From Trichobilharzia szidati (taxonomy: Eukaryota; Platyhelminthes; Trematoda; Strigeidida; Schistosomatidae): a stretch of DNA of 64,000 nucleotides. The position numbers and the translations under genes were made by a program. Shown here piece after piece: positions 36,701-51,700 of this stretch; positions within the stretch are counted from its first letter, which is position 1; each line of letters begins with the position of its first letter. Below the pieces are notes generated by a model. That model saw only the letters and a program-made list of their open reading frames with translations, had not been told where the DNA came from and did no database searches. The stretch is from positions 25,136,436-25,200,435 of the forward strand of contig OX235275.1 of the NCBI GenBank assembly GCA_944472155.2. Direction: 5' to 3'.

Positions 36701-39700
36701 TACAGAACTCCGACCAGAACAAGCTGGATTCAGGAAAGGCAAATCATTTTCTGACCAAATTGCAACTCTACGCAATAATCGAACAAAGTATGGAATGGCA
36801 ATCAAATCTCTACCTCAACTTCATAGACTTTGAGAAGGCCTTCGACAGACAGCGTTGACCGCGAAGTAATTTGGAAACTACTCGAGTACTATGGCGTACC
36901 CCAAATATTCATCAACCTTATTCAACAACTGTACGACAACGGCACATGTCAAGTGATCCACAACGGAAAACTCAGCGAAGCGTTTGGAGTAAACACAGGA
37001 GTCAGACAAGGGTGATTATTATCACCAATCATATTCCTAACTGTGGTGGACTGGATTATGCGTCAGACAGTGGGAAACGAGGAGACAGGGATATCCTGGA
37101 CCGATGTGAAGAACCTAGAAGACCTGGATTTCGCGCGTGGATGATTTATGTTTGATGTTACACAAAATTGAAGACTTACAAGCGAAAACCGACAAACTGG
37201 TCGAAGAAGCAGCAAAGACAGGACTCCAGGTGAGCATAGATAAGACGGAGGTCATGAAAATAACCAACCAACAACAACAACAACAGCAGCAACATCCAGT
37301 GCCAATCACCATCAACGGGAGGGATTTGAAAGAGGTTACTCCATTCACTTATCTGGGGAGCATTGTCTCAACCACAGGAGGAACGGACGAGGATGTCAAA
37401 TCGAGGATCGGGAAGGCGAGAAACACATTCATCAACCTGAAACCAATCTGGAAATCTTCCGCTGTCACTCAACTCAGCATCAACAACAAAATGATTCGGA
37501 TTTTCAATACAAACGTCAAGTCAGTCAGTTCTTCTATACGGATGGATCAGAAACTTGGCGGGTCACCAAGAATATTTCCAACAGCCTGTTGCAGACCTTG
37601 ATCAACAACTGTCTTCGTTCTATACTGAAGATTAGATGGCCGGAAAGAATCACCAACAAGAAGCTATGGTAACGAACAAAACAGGAACCAATCGTCCAAC
37701 AAATATGCAGGAAAAAGTGGATATGGATTGAACACTCGCTGAGGAGGCCACTGGGTGACATCGCGCGTCAGGCCATTGCTCGAGTGGAGCCCGAAAGGGA
37801 AGCGGCGAGTGGGACGTTTGTGCAAGGGTGACATGGAGGAGATCGTGTGAGGAGGAGATGAAACAGTATGGACTAACATGGATGCAAGTGAAAAGTACAG
37901 CAGAAGACAGAAGCAAGTGGAGGCGTGCAGTTGAAGCCCTACGTTCCACTAGGAACCCAAGGGAACAATAATAATAATAATTCTTCACACTGACATTTTG
38001 CGAATGAGAAAAATGGTGACCAGTAGGGTCGAGTGTGAAGACAACTACTCGCCACAGATGACATTCATTGGCTAATGCTAGTCGCGCTAAATTATGAATT
38101 GACAGATCTTGGAATTCACGAGTTGGCCAGTGGGTCTGGTCCCAGTGACTTAATGATCTACGAGGTCACCTTGTAACCAGAAGGGCCTGGATTCGAACTT
38201 TAACTATGGGTGCGTACTGATGAAGTGGAGTTCAAAACTAGGCTGACGAAACAGTTGTTCAGTACTCCCTGGCTGGTTTTCCAGTGGTTCTCTAACTAGT
38301 GTCAGCTCATGATGAAATCTTGAAACGAATCATTCAAATTCCTACAAACTAATACTTGAATGTTAGACGACTTGAGGAGCGCTTTAGATTGAATTCATTG
38401 TCTGATAAGATTAAACCTGTTTGTCTGCAAGATATTCCGGAAAGTAGTAGGTTAAATAATGAATAACAGATATTCAGTTTTGTTTTGCGTTCATGTGTCT
38501 AACAATCTACATATTCTGCAGAGCTAGGTTATGCTAATTAACCGTCGCATCACTGTAGTTTACATGTGATGTTTAATTCAAGGAAAGACAAGAGTGATGT
38601 GAAGTTTTGCCTTTGCCCTTGCTTGTCACTTAGCCTTACTCATACTGCACAATTTGAAATTCTACATACCGCAATATTAGTATTGGCAGCGAAGGTGTAA
38701 GCTGTTGATAAAAGTCTGCAGTAGGCTGTTGGAAAGGCCCTTCGTGATGCGTTTGCCAAGTGTCTAACCCATTTAGAAGAACTGACTGACTGACTTACTT
38801 AACATTGGTGTTGAATATCCGGATCTTGTTCCTTATGCTGAGTTGAGGAAGAAGATTTCCATACTGATTTCATATTGTTGAGGGTGTATCTCGTCTTTCC
38901 GATCCAACCTTCTGTTGACGTCTTCATCCATCCTTCTGCTTATAGTTGAAACGAGGCTTCCTAGGTAAGTGATTGAAGTAACCTCTTTCAAAGTTCTCCC
39001 GTTGAGAGTGACTGATGCTGACTGTTGTTGGTTGGTCAGGCATCTCCATCACCTCCATTCTCTCTGTTTCGACCTGAAGTCCTGCTTCTTCAGCCATGTT
39101 TGTTTGTTTTCGCCTGCAAGTGCTCGAGTTTGTGTGAAATGAAATATAAATTATCCGTGAAATCGAAATCTTCCAGAGTTTTCTTCTTGATCCAGAATAT
39201 TCACATCTTCGCACTTCCAACACACTGCCTTCCACATAATCCAGTCAACCGTGATTATGAATGTCATTGTTGATAATAGGTGACCTTTTGTTTCTCTCGC
39301 ATACCGCAATATCAGTGAAGAATAACCACAAGAACTACGACTTCTTCGATTGTGAGAACTTCATGCAGTTGCTTTTTTCCCTTTATTCAGCCAACTTTGT
39401 AAAAAGGCGTTCACCACTGTCTTCATTATGGTTCTTTCATATTACTCACTACTTTGATTGAAGACTAGGGTAAAAACTGAAATGGCATGCTTTAAGTCTT
39501 TCATCTGGTGCAGACTGAATTCTATCGGCAAAGCTTTTGCAATGTGGTCACCATACTAGCTAACATGCCTTCACACTGTGCTCTGAATTTTTGTTATTAA
39601 ATGTTTCGAGGTAATCTTCAGGAAGCTTGCTCGACCTAGGTTTTGGTGCTAGTTGCCATACATCAGTCAGCGAGGCGTACATGGACCCTTGAAGGAAATC

Positions 39701-42700
39701 ATTTCCCTTCCGAGATTCGAGCCCAAGTTACTCACTGCTGCAAGCATTCGGAGATGATACTGCTGAGCTATTCGGGGTCGTGACTGATATATTATAAGAA
39801 TATATTGAATACTTTGATTGGATACTAGTTAGTAACTAGTTTAGTGTGTCTAGTCCTTTGCTTGGTCCAAACCGAATTCCTTCAGTCATGTGGCCACCAA
39901 CAAACTAGGTGACTTGCTATCAGTATGCACTGCACTTTGAATTCTTGATATTAGATGATATAATGGGAAAGATTTGTAGCTTAGGGGTAGTTGTGTTCTC
40001 TAGGCTGGCTGGGCAGTTTACTTGAAAAGCTCATATTGCCTTAATACTAGGCGACACCTTCAGAGCATATTTTAATTTGTTGAAGTGAGCTTTGATAATT
40101 CTCCACGAGTTTATCAGTCATCTCTTCTGGTGGGCAACCTTAAACGTCGTGATTGGTTGCTTTTGTGTGTTTTCAAACCCTCTATTCTACTTGTATTCTT
40201 ATTGATTGTTTCTTTAACCTGAAGTCTGACCTTTCATGCAAGAGATTTTCTTCTAATTGATTGGTAAATCTTGTTCTTTTCAATGTGTCTATTGATTATC
40301 GATTCACTGGAATACCAGGCTTCTGGAAATCCCCTGGCTTTCTTGGTGTTTCCTCTGTCTAATATTAGAATGTTGTCCCCGTCGAATTCGACGTCTGCTG
40401 TGGTCTGTGTGCGGTGATATGAGGGAGAGGATATCATGTTTCTTGACGGTTATTTTATGTTCATAGATGCGAAGATGAAGACAGCGCCCACATTGGTTAA
40501 TGTCTTGACTTAAGTTAAAAGTCGGTCTCAATCACACAGAATATTCCTCCCAGAATAAATTCCTCACTTTAAGTCCTTACAGTTTTAAGGTGAAAACTGT
40601 TTGTTAAATCTGGATACAGGGTGTCAACATGAGGTGACATCGGCTAGAGAACCACTGGAAAACAAGCAGGGAATTCTGGGCAGACAGATGTTTCTTCAGC
40701 CTAGTTTGGAACTATACTTCAACACTATGCACCAATCATGATTTGAACTCACAGCCCTCCAACTCAATGTGTGTGGAGCTCGTAGACCTAGGAACCATTG
40801 GGAGCTACCCGATTCAATGGCCAACCGATGAATCACAACTTCTACGATTTCGCCAATATACAGTGCAAGCAACCCCGGTAGTGCCTATTGCTAAAGTGTT
40901 GCAAACTAGGGTGAAACAGCAACTATCCAGCTGTCTACTTCCTGCTTTCCCAGTGCCAACGGTCGCAAAATGGACATGATATACTTGAACCTCTTAAGTA
41001 GCTTTACAGCTTTGAAGCGAAGTAACGAATACGAGATAGATCGCTTTGCCAGCTTGTGTATTTTCCTAATCTTGGAAAACACAAAACAGAAGACAAGATT
41101 ATGCTTTTACTATTACTGAATATTTTCTATTTTCCTTTGCTAAAATCCAACGCGAAATTTGAAAAATCTATCCACTGAATTTTGAACGCATTATATTGTT
41201 AAAAAAATTAAAATAAAAAAAGCTTACCGCCTTTTTGTTTTCGTTTTAAACTTGTTAGTACAAAATCAAATTCAGGCATATATTCTTCAATTTTATCCGG
41301 ATGACCAACATAACTGGTACCATTAGTATTCGTATTTATGGTGTTCTCACGTTTCTGACGAATATTCACTGTATTCTGTAGTGAAGTATTACTTGAATTT
41401 CCATGCAGTTGTGATGCTTCACGACGTGTTTTAATATTTTCTAACACGTCTGGTTTCATTTGTGGTGATGCTATTACCATACGAATAATAAGACGTGGAT
41501 GATAGATAACAAGATCTCGAGCATGTCCATGATTATTGATCAGTTTTACTGTGTCTAAAACTTTATCACAGAATCGTGTAACTTTTGGACATGGTGGTAC
41601 AAACTGGGATATTGTCTTGCCACTGTATACTTCAAAGAATGTATGTTTTCCATCGACAATTGAAGCAGGATCTTGTAGAGACAGCTTGTCAAGACCTGAT
41701 TCTCCACCTAAATATATTTAAAGGTGTGAAATAAGAGAAAAAAAAGGTGTGGGTAAGATTATGGTGAGATGGTTTAAAACAAAGGATTCGTAGATTTATT
41801 ATTGTTATTAGTATTATTAGTCACTTAAGTTCCGAGAAGAACATAGCACCTTAACGACACATCTCAGCTTTGTTCTATTCTCTGTTGTCCTCTCTATCTG
41901 GCTTGCTGGCTGGCTGGCTGGCTCCACGACTGCCCATAATCCCTCATCTCCTCCTCCAACTCACACGATCTCTCCAATGTCACCCTCATACCGACGACTC
42001 ACAAGTCCCTTCCCATTGGGATACCACTCGACTGATGCCCCACAATCACTGGAATGATAGCTTTGAGAGCTATTCGCAATATAAAGAAGCCTTTAAATCA
42101 CGGAATCAGTTGCAGCGAAGAAAAGTTTCTTTCGACGAAATCATCAACAAGGCTGTACATTTGTGTATTTATAATAAATGGGTAGGAGAGTTCCAGAATA
42201 ATTTCCCGTCAAGGGTCAAATTAATAAAATTACAATTAGTAATTAAAGTGCCATAATAAACAGGGTGGGACGGATAAAACTCGAACAAAGTAGCATCATT
42301 ATTACTGAGAAGATTGACATATTGTGAAATTAGGGGTTAGAAATGTAGCAATAAAACAATAGACAGGATGTTTGGATAAAAATCTAGTGGGATCATAACT
42401 AATGTGACGAATAATTGTTTATGCAATCAGAGATTAAATATGTAGAAATAATAAAATGACAAAACATACAGAAAGTTCGGATAAGAAAATATGGTAGTGT
42501 AAATAGGGATTAAGAAAAACTTAAAAATAACATGAATAAACAAACAGGAAGTTTGGCTGAGAAAGTCAATAGGATAGTCACTACTGGAAGAATCACCTGT
42601 TTATGATGGCCACGGCAAGGACGAGGGTTGAACGTATTTCTTTTGGACACATAGTGTGGGTTTGAGCTTTTGGATGGCTAGTGCCTCGGCTATGCCCAGA

Positions 42701-45700
42701 TGTCGTGATTTTACTCCCTTTGCTAAGTTTGATCGTATCTTCTTTATTATTTTGAAGGAAGCTTTTCTTAGACAGTTTAGGAAAGATTAAGTCAGGGGAG
42801 CGATAAAGAAGAAAGGGTAATATACGCGAATTAATACGCTGTGAACTTCAAAACTCCGTGATATCAGATTGTCCTAACTTCCTTTATTCGAGTGTTTAAC
42901 GTAACATCTTTATTTATTATTATTATTTTATTATAGCTAGACTCCACACAGTATGTTTGACACAAGTATGGAACTTTCAGCATGTGATATCAGTAGCCCA
43001 TCGATGATTTCGATGTATACTTATATACACAGAATAAACTAGATTAGTCGCCATTAAGAATACTGGTGTCTCTTAAGTAATAATGATTTTTCAAGGTCAC
43101 AATGGATGGAATTACCACACTTCTAGAAAGATGCATCACTAATAATAACCTTTAAAAGTGTAATAGTAAATAGAATATCAAGTATCAAGTCAGTAAATTT
43201 CTACAACAAATTAGACATCAGTAAAACCTACATTGACAGCCAAGGTAAGGAAAGTGTCTGAACCAACTTCTTCTTCTCTTCCGGATACATAAGTTAGGCT
43301 TCTTAATGTAGATTCCATCAGCCAGCCTCAGCAATATGTGTGACAGAGGAACTCTTGAGGTAAAATAAGGATTATTTGGTGTAAGGTTGGTAACTTTGAA
43401 AGCCGCCTTGTGAACATTACTTTTGTGTTTTGTATCAATGAAATGAGGCAGTAGAGAACTATGAATGGACTTTATTTGGCTCTCAATTAAACTAAAAAGA
43501 TTTCCCTTGCAAAACTACAGAATGGGTCTTTGAAAGATGTATTGGATGGACTAGAATTCTACTGTCGTTACATGGATGATGCGTCTTTAATTACGAAGCA
43601 ATGAAAACCCTGAACAAAGTTAACGATATCCATCCTGAAATAAATTTTGCCATCGAAAAAGATATCATAGTACATGATTCCTAGACGTCGTTGTGACCAG
43701 AAAGGAGGGTGGTATAATAAGAAGTGTGTGTAGAAAACCTACATTGACTGGTCAGTATACTCCTTCCCTGCAGCTTCCTATCTCTATGATCCAAACACAA
43801 TCAACACACAGAACATAAGCAAATTGCTCTGATGAATGTCCTAATGAGGAGTTTAATACTAGTAAACAGTTACTGAGCGAGAACGGTTACCCATGGCAGG
43901 TCAGAGTACCAATAGTTCCGACAAACTCCTTGTTCTTACTAATTTAGTTCCTCGGTGGTAACATCAGTGGGATATTAACACAACGCCTAAGGAATACGGT
44001 GGTATAAAGAGTATTCAGTGTCACTGAAGTGTTCTGTCTCTTCGAAACCACCCCTACTTTTACGTTCGCGAGTTAAAGATAAACAACCTAATTTCGACTC
44101 ATCAATGTGTATCTACTAGTTTGACTAACTTATGGAGCCAGTTGGTTATATATGCCATACAGTTAGGCGTGACTATCGTCGCATTTCTGAACACCATCCT
44201 GCATGGTGGTTAAACAAGGTACAAACAAAAGCCAAACATAGTTCTCTACTGCCTCATTTCATTGATACAAAACACAAAAGTAATGTTCACAAGGCGGCTT
44301 TCAAAGTTACCAACCTTACACCAAATAATCCTTATTTTACCTCAAGAGTTCCTCTGTCACACATATTGCTGAGGCTGGCTGATGGAATCTACATTAAGAA
44401 GCCTAACTTATGTATCCGGAAGAAGAAGAAGTTGGTTCAGACACTTTCCTTACCTTGGCTGTCAATGTAGGTTTTACTGATGTCTAATTTGTTGTAGAAA
44501 TTTACTGACTTGATACTTGATATTCTATTTACTATTACACTTTTAAAGGTTATTATTAGTGATGCATCTTTCTAGAAGTGTGGTAATTCCACTCCAGAAA
44601 TGCAACTCACTGGGATATTGAGAAAGCTTAAAAGTGATCAACCATCTCTGGAAATGTCTACGAGAGCACTCCACCAACCGGTTCACTAACATCTTGACTT
44701 TATGGATTACCCAAAACCCACAAACAGTGTCTTCCGTTTTGCCCTATTTTGGACATGTCCAGTTATCCATACCATTCAAATGGAAAATGACTGGCAGAAC
44801 TCCTCCAGCCTGTTAGAGAACAAATTTCAAAATACTGTCTTCGTGATACGCTTGAAATTGTCGACTGTATCAAAGATGTGAAATTAGGCGACAACCGCAT
44901 GATGTTGAATCTCTCTTCACAAATACCTGGATTACAGAAACGATTTGTTTTTTAATGCAAGTACTTGGAAGACAACAACTTGAATATTGGAATTACCGCA
45001 CCTTTTTAAAAGAACTTCTACTTAGATGCACTTTGAACATGCAATTCACATTCAGTAGTACTATTTAAAAACAGAAAGATGTTGCGGCTATGGATTCACT
45101 TTTAGGCCCGTTACTTGTGAATATTTTCATGGCAAGTCTGGAAAATGATCCATTGAAACCAACAATCTACACTTTCTCTCTGAACTAAAGGTGCGTCGAT
45201 GACACTTTGATAATCTGTGACAAGGAATGCAACCTAAATAATATCCTTCAAGCTTTCGATGGCTGCCATCCAGACATCAAATTTACAGTTGATGCAGAAA
45301 TCGGAGTGACAATCTCATTTTTGAACGTTCTACTAAGAAAGGTGACTGATGGGACCCTAAAGAGATCAGTATATCGGAAGCCTACGTTAAAGGGCCAGCT
45401 GACAAACTTTTACAGTTGGGTACCCATCGCAAGCGGAACTTCATAATATCTCTTGCAACTATGATCCGTAGAATATGCAGCCCCGAATCAGTAGAAAAGG
45501 AGATCACTCTTTTGAGGAAGACATTAGTTGAGAATGGCTATCCATCACGCTTCATAAGTAAACATAGAAAGCTGAAAATCAATAAAGAACAACTCATCTC
45601 TATGCCAAAGAAGATGCTATACATGAATGTGGCGTTCAAAGGCAACACCTTCTGGCCGACATCTAAAAGAGTAGAATAACTGACGCCTTGAAGATAACAT

Positions 45701-48700
45701 TCTCTGCTGCCACATTACGATTAGTATTCTCGCTTCAATGTGTATCTACCAGTTCACTTGTTCATGTGGAGCGAGATGTTTAGGTCGTTCGATGAGTGTT
45801 TTATCTAAAACAGTCAAAGAATATTATCCCGCCTGACTACGCAAAAAGGTAACAGGAGATCAATAAAGAGTGCTATAATTCAACATATATTCGACACTGG
45901 TCACTCAATATGTAGGAGGATGTCATCTACATAGTCAAAAGAGGCCTTCCGAAACCGGTAAGCTTCTGTATACTTAACAAATCGGTACTATATAAGAGAC
46001 ACCAGTTTCCTAAGAGGGCAAATAATCTAGAATATTCTGTGCATACAAATATACATTGAAACTATCGAAAAGAATATTCTTTGCTCAAATTTTCTTTTGT
46101 CTTCGGAAATTTTCTGACACGGGGTGAATTTTTTGCGCTACAAAGTCAAATCTGATATTAAGAGGTATTTGTAGGTCTAAAGACTATCTCGACAAACGGC
46201 AGGCAAATGTCACTTACCATCAATTCTGTTTTCTCCTGTTTTCCCTGGACCAAATACAATAGGTTCACCGATTAAACATTTTTGAAGTTGTTGTTTTGTG
46301 TAGGGTTTTTCTGGTTTACAACTCCAAGCTGCTGCCGGGGGGACTTTTACATGATCAATATGTAACATTATCTAATAGGGTAGAAGAAACATGTAGGAAG
46401 GGAATTTATGTGAATATATATATACGTATTTATATGAATAGACATTTTAGAAAATAGAAACGAAAGTTACTGATCTCTTCATGAATACATTTGAAGACAA
46501 CATCTTTCTAAACATACTAAAGCTTAAAAAAATATGGCTGAGATGCATGTTGGTGATAATTTCCTTCGTTGTGCGAAAACGAAACCTACAAATTCATTCT
46601 TGGAGAAACTGTCCAAACAGTCTATAGTCCCAACACCCCAGTGTACTTTGAAAGCAGGTGGAATCAGACTTCGGTGATCCCAGCATTTCTAGACTGTCTA
46701 GTTAAGTCGAGGGAATACGGATATTTTAATTTGTATATCTATATTCAGGAAGAAAATACACTCCAACGACAAATATTTAGACTTCGGATCATCACATCCC
46801 ATCAGTGCAAAGATATCAGTTGTCTCAAATCTTCTTAGATGAGCATACTCTTTGATGTTAACGAGAGAGAAGGAAACAGTAGAAGAAGAAATATTAGACA
46901 TTACTGAAATTCTCAACAACGAAATATAACTACCCAAAGAACTTAATCAACAAAACCAACACCAACATCAAACACGGTCGAAAACACGTATTCCGAAAAA
47001 ATGAATGGACCCAAACAGTCGTTATTAAGTACACATCAGAAATACCAGACGTTATGAGAAGAGGAGTACTCAATAGGCCCAACACCAGAGTTTTCTATGT
47101 TCAAAACATCAGACACACACACACACAAACTGAAAGGCAACCTTGTCCATGTAAGAGACTGTATTCCACAAGATTCTCAATCTAACTGCATCTATAGAAT
47201 AAAATACTTGTAATGTGTGATGCCAACTACATTGGACAAACATCACCAGACAGAAATCAAGGTAATCAGAAGAAATGAACACCATACAGCCGCCTCGTAC
47301 ATTTGACCACCGAGAAATCCAGGTGAACTAAAAAAGGCTTGAAAAATCATCTACACGCTATAAAATCAGGTCACGAAATTGATTTTGACAATATTGAAAT
47401 ATAAAAGAAAAGAAGGCGTTCAGCGAAGAGACTCTTTTCGGCGAACTCATTCACTGAGCTGTACAATCTCATATTTATACAATTTTGTTTGTGTGTGTGT
47501 ACATTAGATTTATAAAGTTTAGATAATTATGTAATATAAGTATCTTTTGGCTTGGAGACAAACGTTAAGATAGAAAATAAAATAGAATTGATTAAGTGAA
47601 TTGAATGACGTAATACAGTTGGGTAGAATTCAGAGTAGGTCAGGTTGGCAACAGTGTTAATGAGTGGTGGTTAAAATTAAATAAGGGTGGGGTTAGAGAA
47701 TAATACAGTTGAAAATAAGTAAGCTAATCGGATGACGCAACATAGTTGACCAGATATTGGACGTGGGTCAAGTTAGCAACATTGTTAATGAGGGTAGAGA
47801 TTACAAAAGGGTGGGGTAGAGAATAATATAAATGAAGATGTGAAATAATAAAATGCAAAAGACAAAATAATACAATTAGTAAGACTGAAATTAAGAAAGA
47901 TTACGTCCATTGTAGATTTAATGAATGAACGAATTTCTTTTTTATGCAAAGTTCAGGATTTAGCAGATGAATTGCCATTGCTTCTGCGATGTGGAGAAGT
48001 TTGATCCGTACACTTTTAGCAAGATTGCCTTGTATTCTGTAGATAACTTTGAAGTTTATTTCTGGTTTGACTTGGTGTCCAGAGTCGATCAAATGTCCAA
48101 GGATCGAGCTGCGGGGGCATCGGTTTTCTCCTTTATAAAACCATGAAGGTAAATGTTCGTTGACGCGTTTGGATAGCGAACGCTGAGTACGGCCGATATA
48201 CCTGGCTCCACACGAGCAGGTGAATTGATAGATGCACATAGATGAGGCCAAAAGCGGTAGCTTATCCTTCACGTTCATACGAATCACTGGTCTCGTGGAG
48301 AACGTCAGTCGTAATTCAGCTGCAAAGAAGGTTTTCTTCAATAAGCGGGAGAGCCGATTTCTCAGTATTTCTGTAGATTGGTCCCCATTGAACTGTAGGT
48401 TCATATAGAGAAGTCTTTGAGAAATCATACAGGACATCTAATGTCGTCAGAAGCACTTCATATCAAGTGGACTCGGAATTGTCTGAATAGGAATGATAGA
48501 CCAGAACAGAATTTAACCTGGTTACAACACTGACTTACACCTCATGAAATGACAAAATCAACACGAATATGATAAGCAGTTTCATTATGTTGTAATCACA
48601 TTCTGTTTTAATAATATTATGCGCTAATCAAATCCAACAATCTACACACATGGTGGCTTTGTTATCTTCAATGATTCGCCAACTTGACAAACATGTAGAA

Positions 48701-51700
48701 ATCACCGGATGCTGAAGAAGGATAGTTAGGTTGTCACACATAAACTGAGACTTTATAAATTCTGGTTTATTATTATTATAATTCCTCTGGGTTCCGAAAG
48801 GAACATAGGGCCTCAACAACACACCTCAGCTTTGTTCCGTTCTGTTCTCTGCTGTCCTCTTCAGCTTAGATCACATTGCTCATAATCTCTCATCTCCTCC
48901 ATGTAAACCTCGAACCGATGACCCACTCGTCCTTCCTCATTGGCCTTCCACTAGAGTGATGGCCAGCATTGAACGCGATGCCATTCAACGACCACATCAT
49001 CAAAGTAAGACCGATCCATCTCTCCATCTTCTCACACACATATCTGCAGAGCAATTGACTCTTGGTTGGTTTGTTCCACTACAGAGTTTCTTGTTGCTAA
49101 TCTTTCTGGCCGACCAACTGATCTTCATTATGAAGCCAGACAGGGCAGCTCTTTATAAAATGATTTTCTTGACGCGCAGTGCAGATCTCCAACCTGCTTA
49201 GAAGAACTGGCTGACTTCACATTTGTGTTGAAAATTCGAATCCCCTTCTTCATGCTGAGTTAGTTCAGAATACCTGCCAACTGGTTTCAGATTGGTGAAG
49301 GCATATCTTGCCTTTCCAATTCTGTTTGGTGTTGTCATCTTCAACCGTTCCGACTGCCTGTGGTTGAAACAATTGTTTCCTGGCCAGATAAGTGAAGGAA
49401 GTGATTATTAGTGACGATTGTTTTTTTTTGCTATTGTTGTTGGCCGATCAGGCATCTTCATCACCTCCGTCTTCGCCATGTCCACCTGAAGTCGTGTCTT
49501 CGATGGCTGCTTCTTCAACCAGTTAGTTGTTAGTTTTCACCCGCGATTCCCCGAGTTTCTCTGACATTGAACAAGTAACCAGGCTGATATGATCTTAACA
49601 TCGGATAGCTTACCGTTTCGTTCGTTCCGAGGTGACCTCATCAGCGGTGTAGTCGGATTTAACTAAGCTCACAGTAGCGAATCTTTTCAAATCATACAAT
49701 CACGTGTTTAGAGCACTTTAGTACATGATTAACAATCCCTATTATTTGGTATTTTTTTTTTTATTCCTTCACGTTCCCCAGTGGAACATAGGGCTTCAAG
49801 CTAGAGGCTTGAAGTTTCTGTAGCAGTGTTTATTTTTACAGGATGGGGTTGCTAGCCTCATGCCTAACCTTTCCTTTTTACCAGCTTTTTATTGCTGGCT
49901 TAGTGAGGTAAAGGAGTGCGTCGGCCGGGGATCGAACCCCGGACCATGTGCATGGGCGGCGAGCGTCCTAACCGCTATGCCACTGGATGGTATGCAATTA
50001 ACTACTCATTCCACTCAACTAATCAGTAGTATATAGTCACATCCAAATATATTTGCTTTCTTAATTACCATTTGGGGATAAAAAAACAGATCAAAATTAT
50101 GATTTGAATAATTTCGATTCCTACAGTTAGCTGCAAAGTAATTTCACCTCAAGCTGAGTAAATAGCATACTGACACACAATTTGTGAGTTTCATTTAATC
50201 ACCTTCAAAAAACCCATAAATAAACACTATTTGTACCAATAAGCGATTAAAAGTGCAGTAATACCAAAATAGCCAAAGTGTTCGGATAACAAAACAGGGT
50301 GATGCAGATAGGAATTATAAAAAATCATGTAAGAACAACCGAAATAAACATTTACATAGTTACCTAAAACTCTTATTTTTGTGGAATATCTTGCCAAAAA
50401 GTTGCAAAATACTATTGCAATTATTTGCCTTTGAAACACTGAATCTTTGGATATAATATTGTTTATCGACAATACTTATAACTATCTATTTGCCACTCTG
50501 TGCTTGTTTAACACTAACTAATGATGTCACTAATATCTTTAATTGTATATATTGATGGATTTACATGTTCAAGTTGGCTCAATTCAGTGAGTCTATGATT
50601 TTGGTATTATTTTGGTTAACTGCACTTGACTGTGATATTATTATTGTTGTTGTCACTTGTTACCCTTCTTGTTGTGAATTATTTCCATGTGCTGGTGTTG
50701 TTCTGATTGTCTTATTCCTTGTTTTCCTGGTTTTAAGGGGAGCAACCCACAAGGTCGCTTCTCTCTAAACCATAATTTAATGTAACAATCCCCTTCTCAG
50801 GCGTGAGGCTAGCATCCCTACCCTGTAAACAAAGTTGCTACAGAAACTTCAGCACAATGAATCTCCTTGCACCAAAAGAAAAAGTTTGTGTGGGGACATG
50901 GAATGTCCGTACCATGTATGAGATTGGCAAAGCTGCCCAGATCGCAAACGAAATGAAAAGATACGGAATTCAAGTACTGGGGATATGTGAAAGCAGATGG
51001 AACGGGAATGGACTCACCAAATTGTCAACGGGAGAGTCAGTGATCTACTCCGGTCACCCAGAGGATAACCACATGCACATCGAGGGCGTGGCTATCATGA
51101 TGTCACCAACGGTAACGAAGGCCCTCATGCAATGGGAGGCGATCTCGTCCAGAATAATGACCGCCAGATTCAACTCCAAAGGGAGGAAAGTGACAGTTAT
51201 ACAATGCTATGCACCCACAAACAACGCAGATCTCGAGAAGAAAGAAGAGTTTTACAGACAACTACAGGCAACAGTGGACAGTACTCCAGTTGGTGACATT
51301 AAAATACTTATGGGAGACATGAATGCCAAACTGGGACAGGACAACACAGGAAGGGAACTCATCATGGGTAGAGAAGCTCTCACAGAAATGAATGAAAATG
51401 GAGAACTCTTCGCCGACTTCTGCGCCTTCAATGAACTAGTGATTGGTGGCAGTGTATACAAACCGAAATAAACAGGGAGATTGAATAAGAAAGGCAATAG
51501 GATAATCAGTGCTGATAAGATTGACATTTTATGATGACCTTGGTAGTGGTAATGGTTGGATGTATTTCTTTCTATGAATGTATAGTGTGGGCTTGAACTT
51601 TTGGATCGCTGGTGCCTTAGACCAAGTTAAACTTTAAGCACCACTAACTACCTACCAATCAGCGAATGACGTTGAATGGTCCAATGAGTTTCATCCATGT

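Noticed and set aside
37261..37290. Poly-Gln protein
   Set aside because: CAA/CAG run is the linker of the RTE post-RT region, present in sibling copies.
41870..42256. 128-codon plus-strand gene (LAGWLAPRLP)
   Set aside because: Antisense to an RTE 3' end; the repeats reflect a CTGG microsatellite.
50803..51471. Start of the RTE ORF at 50803 (GTG)
   Set aside because: The ATG at 50857 starts the conserved protein; the upstream codons match a non-coding leader shared with the SINE.
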